Positions 57,918-64,000 of a stretch of DNA of 64,000 nt are shown here, one piece after another; positions within the stretch are counted from its first letter, which is position 1; every line of letters starts with the position of its first letter. The stretch comes from Palsa-504 sp963800415 (lineage in GTDB: Bacteria; Actinomycetota; Actinomycetes; Streptosporangiales; Streptosporangiaceae). The stretch is from NCBI GenBank assembly GCA_963800415.1, contig CAWDBS010000040.1:109710-173709 (forward strand), given 5' to 3'. The notes beneath the pieces are model-generated. The model was not told the origin of the DNA, made no database searches, and worked only from the letters and a program-made list of their open reading frames with translations. The position numbers and the translations under genes were made by a program.

Positions 57918-58014
57918 CTGGCGCGGCCGTGGCCTCATCCGCGCGGTGGATGCTGAAGTTGGACGGTGACCCGAGGGCCTTCTCGGGATACCAGGCCGGG
58001 AATCGGGGTGAGCG

Positions 58015-58704
58015 ATGCGCCGGGTGCTCGTCGTGGACGACGAACCGCACATCCGTGCCGTGTTGCGCGGGTACCTGGAAGCGGACGGGTTCGCCGTGTC
58101 CGAGGCAGCCGACGGGGAGGAAGCGGTACATCTGGTCCGCCGGGACGCGCCGGATCTGGTGCTGCTGGACGTGATGCTGCCCGGGATCGACGGGATCGAG
58201 GCGCTGCGGCAGGTGCGGACCTTCAGCGAGGTCTACGTCATCGTGGTGACGGCCCGCGCTGAAGAAGTCGACAAGCTGGTCGGGCTCGGGGTCGGCGCGG
58301 ACGACTACGTGACCAAGCCGTTCAGCCCGCGGGAGGTCGCCGCCCGGGTCAAGGCGGTGCTGCGGCGGGACCGGGGCGTGCGGGAGACCGGCGCGGCCGT
58401 GCTGCGGTTCGATGGCCTGACCGTCGATCCCGGCACCCGTGAGGTACGGGCGGACGGCACGCCGGTCGGGCTGTCGGCGCTGGAGTTCGACCTGCTGGCC
58501 GCGCTCGCCGAGGCGCCCGGGCGGGTGTTTTCCCGCCGTCAGCTGCTGGAGCGGGTGTGGGGTTATGACTTCTTCGGCGACGAGCGGGTCGTTGACGTGC
58601 ACATCCGGAGCCTGCGGGCGCGGCTGGGCGACGACGCGGCCAACCCGCGGCTGATCGCCACCATCCGCGGGGTTGGCTACAAGTTCACCGGGCGGCCGGC
58701 ATGA
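58015..58704 (+). CDS. OmpR/PhoB-family response regulator
   Basis: A 229-residue regulator. The receiver domain has VLVVDDEPHIRAV (acidic pocket), DLVLLDVMLPGIDGI with the phosphorylated Asp at residue 52, a Thr in IVVTAR and the Lys in TKPFSPREV. The C-terminal winged helix is RRQLLERVWGYDFFGDERVV DVHIRSLRARLG and IRGVGYKF. ATG 58015 has GGGGTGAGC upstream. The last four bases overlap the kinase start (ATGA), giving coupled expression. Its likely operator is the repeat set at 57855-57917, so it probably controls itself and the divergent secreted-protein gene. Confidence 0.95.
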   Translation: MRRVLVVDDEPHIRAVLRGYLEADGFAVSEAADGEEAVHLVRRDAPDLVLLDVMLPGIDGIEALRQVRTFSEVYVIVVTARAEEVDKLVGLGVGADDYVTKPFSPREVAARVKAVLRRDRGVRETGAAVLRFDGLTVDPGTREVRADGTPVGLSALEFDLLAALAEAPGRVFSRRQLLERVWGYDFFGDERVVDVHIRSLRARLGDDAANPRLIATIRGVGYKFTGRPA

Positions 58705-59834
58705 GGATGCGCCTGCCCATCCGGCTGTTCATCTCCTACGCGGTGGTGATCGTGATCGGCGCGGCCGTGACCTACGTGACGGTACGGCTGCTCGCCCCCC
58801 CGCTGTTCGACCAGCACATGAACATGCTCGGCGGCGGCCAGACGGGAATGACGGGCATGGGCGGGCAGGGCGGGACGGCCGGGAGCGCGCGGTCCGCGTT
58901 CATCTCCGCGCTGACGACCGCCCTGCTGGTGGGCGTGCTGGCCAGCGTGGCGGCGGCGGGGCTGGCCGCCGCGTTCGTCACGAGCCGGCTGCTGCGGCCG
59001 CTCAACGCGGTGCGGGCGGCGACCCGGCGGATCGCGGCGGGCCACTACCAGGCCAGCGTGCCGGTCCCCGAGGTGCCCGAACTGGCGGCGCTCGCGGGCG
59101 ACGTGAACACGCTCGCGGCGGAGCTGGCCAGCACCGAGGCCCGGCGTACCCGGCTGCTGGGGGAGGTCGCCCACGAGATGCGCACCCCGCTGACCGCCCT
59201 GGGGGGGTACGTGGAAGGCCTCATCGACGGCGTCTTCGCCCCGGATCCGGAAGTCCTCGGGGCGGTCAGCGACGAGCTCCGGCGGCTGCGCCGGCTCGCC
59301 GACGACCTGTCGGCCCTGTCGCGGGCCGAGGAACAGCGGCTGGAGCTGCACCCCGCTGACGCCGACCTGGCCGGCCTGGCCCGGCGGGCGGCCGGGCGGC
59401 TGGCGCCCCAGTTCGCCGACCGCCAGGTGACCCTGGCCGTGCACGCGCCCGGCCCGCTGCCGGTGCGGGCCGACCCCGACCGGATCACTCAGGTCCTGAC
59501 CAACATCATCGGCAACGCGCTGGCCGCCACCCCCTCGGAAGGCACCGTGACCGTCCGGGCCCGCACGGCCGGGAAGCGAGCCGAAGTCTCGGTAACCGAT
59601 ACGGGTGCCGGGCTGGCCGCCAGCGACCTCGAGCGGGTGTTCGAGCGGTTCTACCGTGCCCCCGGCCAGCCGCGCCGCTCCAGCGGCTCGGGCATCGGAC
59701 TGACCATCGCCCGCAACATCGCCCGCGCCCACGGCGGCGAGGTCACCACCTCCTCACCCGGGCCCGGACGCGGCGCCACCTTCGTCCTCACCCTCCCCCT
59801 CCGGACGAGCCCCCCGGCCTCGCCGGCGCGCTGA
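58701..59834 (+). CDS. Sensor histidine kinase with a Met-rich outside loop
   Basis: A 377-residue kinase. Transmembrane helix 1 (LFISYAVVIVIGAAVTYVTV) and helix 2 (ALLVGVLASVAAAGLAAAFV) flank a short outside loop containing QHMNMLGGGQTGMTGMGGQG. HAMP follows (SRLLRPLNAVRAATRRIAAG), then the HisKA box EVAHEMRTPLTALGGYVEG and the ATPase boxes NIIGNALAAT (N), VTDTGAGLAASDLERVF (G1/F) and SSGSGIGLTIARNIA (G2). The Met-rich loop is a common way to bind Cu(I) or Ag(I), and the neighbours (Met-rich secreted protein, P1B ATPase stump) agree. Metal sensing is inference. Confidence 0.92.
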   Translation: MRMRLPIRLFISYAVVIVIGAAVTYVTVRLLAPPLFDQHMNMLGGGQTGMTGMGGQGGTAGSARSAFISALTTALLVGVLASVAAAGLAAAFVTSRLLRPLNAVRAATRRIAAGHYQASVPVPEVPELAALAGDVNTLAAELASTEARRTRLLGEVAHEMRTPLTALGGYVEGLIDGVFAPDPEVLGAVSDELRRLRRLADDLSALSRAEEQRLELHPADADLAGLARRAAGRLAPQFADRQVTLAVHAPGPLPVRADPDRITQVLTNIIGNALAATPSEGTVTVRARTAGKRAEVSVTDTGAGLAASDLERVFERFYRAPGQPRRSSGSGIGLTIARNIARAHGGEVTTSSPGPGRGATFVLTLPLRTSPPASPAR

Positions 59835-59937
59835 GGCCGCCTGGTTGACGGACAGGTACGGCTGGCGCCGACCCAGGAAAGTCCAGGGCCGGGCCGCCTG
59901 CGAGATCCTCCCGGTCACCGGCCTGGGGGCAACTTGG

Positions 59938-60264
59938 TCACCCCGTGATGCCCTGTTCACGGGTCGCCGCAGCGGCCAGGGCATGATGAATGCTCCACGC
60001 GATCTGCCTATCCACAGACCAGAAATCCAGCCGGATAGGAGACATGCCGATCGCAGGCGCGAACTCAACATAGAGACCGCCCCATCCAAGCCGACTGTTA
60101 AAGTCTGAGGACACATCACTCCGCGCCGCCACGATAAAGATGTCCCGGATGTGTCCCATAAACATGCCGCTCCAGCGGAACACCAGCAGCCGCCGGTCCG
60201 TCAGGACCACGGCGTACTTATGCGCCACGATGAACCCCAGCAGCACCAGGACCACAGCCAGTGC
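59938..60264 (-). pseudogene. C-terminal part of a PH-like membrane protein, cut by IS66
   Basis: The frame reads RRWALAVVLVLLGFIVAHKY AVVLTDRRLLVFRWSGMFMG HIRDIFIVAARSDV and ends WSIHHALAAAATREQGITG. A transmembrane helix precedes a beta-rich segment resembling bacterial PH domains (YxVVLTDRRLLVF). The 5' part is separated by the IS66 element at 60273-62022; the other half is at 62031-62318. Joining the halves at the target duplication leaves a one-base frame difference. Confidence 0.6.
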
Positions 60265-60272
60265 CCACCTGC

Positions 60273-60289
60273 GTGTCCATTCACGGGGT
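60273..60289 (+). repeat. Left terminal inverted repeat of IS66
   Basis: GTGTCCATTCACGGGGT, exact inverse of 62006-62022. Confidence 0.93.
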
Positions 60290-60348
60290 CCGGGTGCGAC
60301 ACGCCGACGTATGCCGGTGGTTGAACTTTTAGTTCAGGTTGAGCATGC

Positions 60349-61989
60349 TTGCGGCTCGTGTCCGATGAGCCCGGTGCGGCCGGCGAGCAGCCGCTGGTGT
60401 TGCGGCTGCGGGCTGTGATCGCGGCGAAGGACGAGCAGGTCGCGGTGCTGGAGGCGAGCCTGGAGACGGCGCTGGCCCGGCTGGAGGCAGCGGATGCGGA
60501 GGCTGCCGCGTCGCGGGAGCGGGAGCGGCGGCTGGAGCTGCGGGTCGCGGAGCTGGAGCGCCGCCTGTCGATGGACAGCACCGATTCGGGCACGCCGAGC
60601 TCGAAGGAGCGGATCGGGGCGAAAGGGGCCCGCAAGGCGCGGCAGCAGTCCGAGCGGGAGCGCCGCAAGGACCGCAAGCGCGGCGGGCAGCCCGGTCATC
60701 AGGGGAAAGGCCTGGAGAGGGACCCGGACCCGGACGACACGCAGACCGCGGATCCGCCGGCGGAATGCCGTTCCTGCCGTGCGTCCCTGGACGGCGCGGA
60801 GGCCGTGGAGCCGCAGTGGGCGCAGGTCATCGACGTGGAGATCCTCCGGAAGGTGACCGAGGTGCTGCTGCCGGGGCTTTCGTGCCCGTGCTGCGGGACG
60901 GCGACGTTCGCGGAGCCGCCGCCGGGCCTGCACGCCGGCGCGGTGTGCTACGGGCCGGCGCTGAACGCGGCGGCGGTGCTGCTGTCGTGCTACGGGAACG
61001 TGCCGGCCGAGCGGTCCGCGCAGCTGATCGGCATGCTGCTCGGCACCGAAGTCTCGGCGGGCTGGGTGGACAAGGCCGCGGCCCGGGTGAACGCGCAGCT
61101 GAAAGCGGCCGGGTTCGACGAGGCGATGATCGCGGCGCTGTCGGCCGAAGACGTGCTGGCCGCGGACGAGACCCCGGTGAACGTGCTGGACAAAACCCCT
61201 GTCCCGGCCCCGGCGCCGGACGATGCGGGCGAGGCGGACCCGGAGGAGAAGGACGGGAAGAGCCCGGCCGGGGCGCCGCACGTGCTGATCATCAAGACCC
61301 CGGACGGGCGGCTGACGTCCCTGCTGGCCCTGGGCTCCCGCCGCAAGGGCAGTGTCGGCGGCGGCATCCCCGCCGCGTTCACCGGGCACCTGATGACCGA
61401 CGGGTACACCGGCTACCAGCACCTCCTGTCCCGGATCGCCGGCATCCAGCAGTGCTGCCAGCACGTCATCCGCCGTGCCCGCGCCGTGCAGAAACTCGGC
61501 CCCGGCGGCGTGCAGAACTGGGCCGCCGACATCATCAAAGTCTTGGGCCAGGCGCACCGGGCCGTGGAGGAGGCCCGCGCCCGCGGCAGCACCGCCCTGG
61601 ACCCGCAGGTCCTCGATGACCTGCGGGAACGCTACGACACCGCCGTCCGGTCCGGGATGATCCACAACCGGCTGCGGGACTGGGACACCGGCAATCACCC
61701 CGGGTACAGCCTCGCCTGCTGGCTGCGGGAGTACAAGGAACAGGTCTTCCTGTTCAGCCGCGATTTCGCCGTGGACTGGACGACCAACGTCGCCGAGCGC
61801 GGCGCAAAGGCAGCGAAACGGCATCAGGCTGTCTCGGGCTACTGGCATTCGCTGCCCACGCTCGCGCGCTGGTGCCGACTCCGCAGCTACCTGGACTCCG
61901 CCGCCGCCCACGGCGTTACCGCGCTCAACGCCGTCCGCGCCGCCATCGAGGGCAGGCCCTGGCTACCGCCGCTTCCCGCCATCAGCTGA
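60349..61989 (+). CDS. IS66-family transposase
   Basis: A 546-residue DDE transposase. The N-terminus is a coiled coil (LEASLETALARLEAADAEAA), followed by a Lys/Arg stretch with KRGGQPGHQGKGLERDP and a zinc ribbon (CRSCRASL...CPCCGTATF). The catalytic core has VLAADETPVNVLDKTPV (first Asp), MTDGYTGYQHLLS (second Asp) and WTTNVAERGAKAAKRHQAVS (Glu). The C-terminal tail WCRLRSYLDSAAAHGVTALN is the IS66_C domain. The start is TTG 60349 or GTG 60358; no clear ribosome binding site was found. The frame is full length. Confidence 0.95.
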   Translation: MRLVSDEPGAAGEQPLVLRLRAVIAAKDEQVAVLEASLETALARLEAADAEAAASRERERRLELRVAELERRLSMDSTDSGTPSSKERIGAKGARKARQQSERERRKDRKRGGQPGHQGKGLERDPDPDDTQTADPPAECRSCRASLDGAEAVEPQWAQVIDVEILRKVTEVLLPGLSCPCCGTATFAEPPPGLHAGAVCYGPALNAAAVLLSCYGNVPAERSAQLIGMLLGTEVSAGWVDKAAARVNAQLKAAGFDEAMIAALSAEDVLAADETPVNVLDKTPVPAPAPDDAGEADPEEKDGKSPAGAPHVLIIKTPDGRLTSLLALGSRRKGSVGGGIPAAFTGHLMTDGYTGYQHLLSRIAGIQQCCQHVIRRARAVQKLGPGGVQNWAADIIKVLGQAHRAVEEARARGSTALDPQVLDDLRERYDTAVRSGMIHNRLRDWDTGNHPGYSLACWLREYKEQVFLFSRDFAVDWTTNVAERGAKAAKRHQAVSGYWHSLPTLARWCRLRSYLDSAAAHGVTALNAVRAAIEGRPWLPPLPAIS

Positions 61990-62005
61990 CGCCAGCTCTC
62001 GGGGC

Positions 62006-62022
62006 ACCCCGTGAATGGACAC
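62006..62022 (-). repeat. Right terminal inverted repeat of IS66
   Basis: ACCCCGTGAATGGACAC on the plus strand, exact inverse of 60273-60289. Confidence 0.93.
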
Positions 62023-62030
62023 CCACCTGC

Positions 62031-62318
62031 GATAAAAGCGGCATTAACAAGGCTGGATCCCCCGATGCGGTTACCTAGGTACCCTATAACCTCCAGCATG
62101 GCCAATGTGAGAGTAAGGACGCCCAGCCCCGAAAACAGGGCTGCCCGGCCACACCGGGTGCAAATCGCCACCGGGGTCACCAGCTTTTCTCCCTCGTCAA
62201 GGTGACCAGATGACTCCTCGGCAAGCCGTCTGAGACGGGGGCGTGCCAGTGCCCAGCCGATCGATGTGCCGGACGCCGGGTCGAACCCGACCCGCCAGTT
62301 CTGGCTCATGGAAATCAC
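62031..62318 (-). pseudogene. N-terminal part of the membrane-protein gene interrupted by IS66
   Basis: ATG 62318 (or 62309) gives MSQNWRVGFDPASGTSIGWA, LARPRLRRLAEESSGHLDEG EKLVTPVAICTRCGRAALFS and a hydrophobic helix LGVLTLTLAMLEVIGYLG. It runs into the IS66 right end after FIAGG. It is probably the first half of the protein whose C-terminal half is 59938-60264; the frames differ by one base at the junction, so a separate indel or two distinct genes must be considered. Confidence 0.5.
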
Positions 62319-62535
62319 TCCCGATCCTCACTTCGTGCCTACCGCCGCACGGGAAAGCAGAGGTAGAGACCAACGTCTTTCCCATGAAGCTGGCGTGACG
62401 CACGGCGCTGGCTGCAACCAGAGGCGAACGTCCCATAGGCGGGCCGGCCTTTGCCTCTGATTGCTTCCGTTCCGGAGATTCACGCTCGGATGTATCTGAG
62501 CGATGTTCTGGAGTTCCGGAAGGACAGTGGGTCCA

Positions 62536-63237
62536 ATGACAAGCCCGATACGGCAGCGACTGCCATCAGTCGCGGGCGTTCTCTACTCCTCTGCAGGATT
62601 CGTCCTGCTGATGGGGATCATTACAGCCGAAACGAAGTATCCGGTCTTTCGGCATTACACGACACGGCAGGAGATCAGTGACCTCGGCGGCACCAGACCG
62701 CCGCAAGGGCTGGTAACGCAGCCCGCCGCTATGATCTTCGATACGACGATGCTCATCGCCGGGATGCTGCTGCTGGCGGGAGCCTTCGCCTTGGGGCGGC
62801 TCTACGAGCACCGGGTGCTGACCGTGGTGTCCACGCTCTTCGGTGCTGGCACGCTCGGCGTTGGCATCTTCCCGGGCAACACGAGCCCGCATCCTATTGT
62901 CGCCATGATCGCCTTCGTCTTCTCGGCGCTGACTGCGATCGCGGTCTTCAAGGTGACCTCAGCACCGTTCCGGTTCATGTCACTGTCGGTGGGCCTGCTG
63001 TCGCTGGTCGCGCTCTTCGTCGGGTTCCTGGGTTCGAACAGCCCCGTTGCGAAGTCGATCGGTCTCGGCGGCGTCGAACGGTGGGTCGTCTTCCCGATGA
63101 TCCTGTGGCTGGCGTTCTTCGGTGGCCACCTCCTCGCGGCCAGGCAGCGGACGCAACCGGATGGACGCGGACCGGCTGCGACAGACGGGTCAACAGATGC
63201 GCCGGTTGACCCGCATGCGGTGGTTCCATCGGCTTGA
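62536..63237 (+). CDS. DUF998-like multi-helix membrane protein
   Basis: ATG 62536 (the frame is open to 62503) gives 233 residues with about six transmembrane helices: SVAGVLYSSAGFVLLMGIIT, TMLIAGMLLLAGAFALGRL, VSTLFGAGTLGVGIFPGNTS, IVAMIAFVFSALTAIAVFKV, LSLVALFVGFL and VVFPMILWLAFFGGHLLAA. The opening helix followed by YxxxxxEISDLGG, and the GVGIFPGNTSPHPIVAMIAF stretch with its G-x-F-P and H, match the DUF998 family of six-helix proteins. Function is unknown. Codon use is slightly less GC-biased than its neighbours. Confidence 0.75.
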   Translation: MTSPIRQRLPSVAGVLYSSAGFVLLMGIITAETKYPVFRHYTTRQEISDLGGTRPPQGLVTQPAAMIFDTTMLIAGMLLLAGAFALGRLYEHRVLTVVSTLFGAGTLGVGIFPGNTSPHPIVAMIAFVFSALTAIAVFKVTSAPFRFMSLSVGLLSLVALFVGFLGSNSPVAKSIGLGGVERWVVFPMILWLAFFGGHLLAARQRTQPDGRGPAATDGSTDAPVDPHAVVPSA

Positions 63238-63333
63238 GCCGATAACAGTAACGCTACGGCGTGCCGCAGGGCAAAGTCCTGACTGACCGGTTGCCGTTCA
63301 GCGCCCCAGGATTGGGAGCGGCACGTCGGCAGC

Positions 63334-63870
63334 CTAGACCGAGCCTCGTACAGCACTCTCATGGGCTGCTGGTGTCAAGAGGACATAACGGCCTGGTCCG
63401 GTGGCTGGAGGGCCGGCCGGAGCACAGATACGCGGCCAGAGCAGCCCCGACGTCAGTCGGCAGCGGCAGCCGCTCGGCCTCGCCGGCCCTTGGCCCCGCA
63501 CCACCAGCTCACCGCGATGCCAGTCCACGTCCTCCAGCCGCAACGCGGCGACCTCCCCGGCGCACAGCCCAAGCCGCGACCGCAGGCACAGCACCGCGTG
63601 ATCGCGCAGCCCCGTGGCTGCCGCCCGGTCACAGGCGCCAAGAAGCCCCGCGACCTCCGCCGTCGTCAGGGTTCTCGGGAGATGGCTCAGCGACCAGCCC
63701 GCCACTCCCGGGACCGCCGGCCAGCTCCCCCGCCGGTCACGCCTGAGACGTGGGCTACCTGGTCCGCCATGACACGCCCAGCGTGGCACGGGGCAGACGA
63801 ACACCCCTCGTACACGACACCTGCAGCCGACGGCGACGGCAGCCGGTGGCACCCGTGCAGGAGCCAGCAC
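63334..63870 (-). pseudogene. Remnant of a tyrosine-recombinase (phage integrase-type) gene
   Basis: One frame reads SLSHLPRTLTTAEVAGLLGA CDRAAATGLRDHAVLCLRSR LGLCAGEVAALRLEDVDWHR GELVVRG, the N-terminal catalytic half of a XerD-like integrase. At the expected catalytic Arg (normally GLRxxEV) it reads GLCAGEV. The frame then changes (KGRRGRAA) and later returns to GPGRYVLLTPAAHES. The HxxR box and Tyr are missing. It is a decayed integrase, distinct from the intact one at 29469. Confidence 0.7.
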
Positions 63871-63934
63871 CTGAGCCGTCCAGGTAAGGACAGAAATTTG
63901 AACAGTGTAGATTCCGAGACGGAGGAGACACCAG

Positions 63935-64000
63935 ATGACCGGCGTGACAGAGGACGCCGGCGGGCTGCAGCTGACCGGCGAGGCGGCTTGCTCGGCTCAC
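63935..64000 (+). CDS. Start of an unidentified gene (runs off the window)
   Basis: ATG 63935 with GGAGGAGA nine bases upstream opens a frame of 22 codons, MTGVTEDAGGLQLTGEAACS AH, to the window end. Too short to identify. Confidence 0.5.
   Translation, partial: MTGVTEDAGGLQLTGEAACSAH

Larger units (their letters stand above)
60265..62030. mobile_element. Complete IS66-family insertion sequence with 8-bp target duplication
   Basis: The element proper is 60273-62022 (1750 bp). Its ends are 17-bp perfect inverted repeats GTGTCCATTCACGGGGT (60273-60289; inverted at 62006-62022). It is flanked by CCACCTGC on both sides (60265-60272 and 62023-62030), the 8-bp duplication typical of IS66. It carries a single transposase gene and no tnpA/tnpB accessory genes, so it is of the single-ORF (ISBst12-like) type. 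Intact ends and ORF suggest recent movement. Confidence 0.93.

Noticed and set aside
62261..62300. tRNA-like GGTCGAACCCGACC string
   Set aside because: It is a local inverted repeat inside the coding frame 62031-62318; no cloverleaf or anticodon arm can be built around it.

Overview
The window is GC-rich (third codon positions are mostly G or C) and reads as an actinomycete, probably a Streptosporangiales- or Streptomyces-like soil genome. The lineage markers are an AfsR/BTAD-type regulator, paired RsbW-like ATPases, a HelD-type RNA polymerase motor, a wax ester/triacylglycerol synthase, a prim-pol replication gene of the kind found on actinomycete integrative elements, and a glcDEF-aceB glycolate/glyoxylate module. 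No rRNA, tRNA or CRISPR array was recognised. Species cannot be named from the sequence.

Layout. 0-12 kb is chromosome-like: an amino-acid permease (cut by the window edge), an RsbW-like ATPase, a TetR regulator with a near-textbook operator, an XRE regulator coupled to a ClpP-fold protein that has lost its catalytic triad, a membrane-anchored beta-propeller protein, and a divergent aromatic amino-acid decarboxylase / copper amine oxidase pair that could convert an aromatic amino acid to its amine and then to the aldehyde. A WS/DGAT acyltransferase follows. 12-19 kb holds a small secreted protein, an ECF sigma factor, and a minus-strand operon made of a multi-domain BTAD-cyclase-ATPase-TPR regulator (broken by four frame changes) with two intact downstream genes. 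19-25 kb is aceB-glcD-glcE-glcF, which takes glycolate to glyoxylate to malate; glcE carries one frame break. 25-29.3 kb has helD and hflX, two stress factors that rescue RNA polymerase and ribosomes.

29.4-42.4 kb is accessory DNA: a tyrosine recombinase with a hairpin over its ribosome binding site, a large unrecognised protein with a C-terminal winged helix, remnants of an ExeA-type transposition ATPase and of a serine recombinase, a 408-residue unknown protein, a prim-pol replication protein, a pentapeptide-repeat protein, and an alanine-rich protein translationally coupled to an RsbW-like ATPase. Three non-coding stretches here carry DnaA-box-like 9-mers, one beside an AT-rich patch, and one perfect 16-bp hairpin; together they look like a replication origin of an integrated or former plasmid-like element.

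42.5-59.8 kb is a stress/dormancy-like island with heavy decay: a GH63-type glucosidase overlapping glgX (each with one frame break), an antiporter stump, ISAs1 and rve transposase remnants, a SpoIIE/PP2C phosphatase, fragments of three P-type ATPases, an SRPBCC stump, a CoA-binding protein, an L,D-transpeptidase without its catalytic segment, and an intact envelope/metal-stress unit (SHOCT membrane protein, Met-rich secreted protein, OmpR-type regulator and histidine kinase with a Met-rich sensor loop) around a divergent operator. 60.3-62.0 kb is a complete IS66 element with 17-bp terminal repeats and an 8-bp target duplication, inserted in a small membrane-protein gene. The right end has a DUF998-like membrane protein, an integrase remnant and the first 22 codons of a gene that leaves the window.

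The recurring theme is reading frames that step from one frame to another inside recognisable genes. These are either real pseudogenes in a decaying island or indel errors in the assembly; read-level checks would decide.
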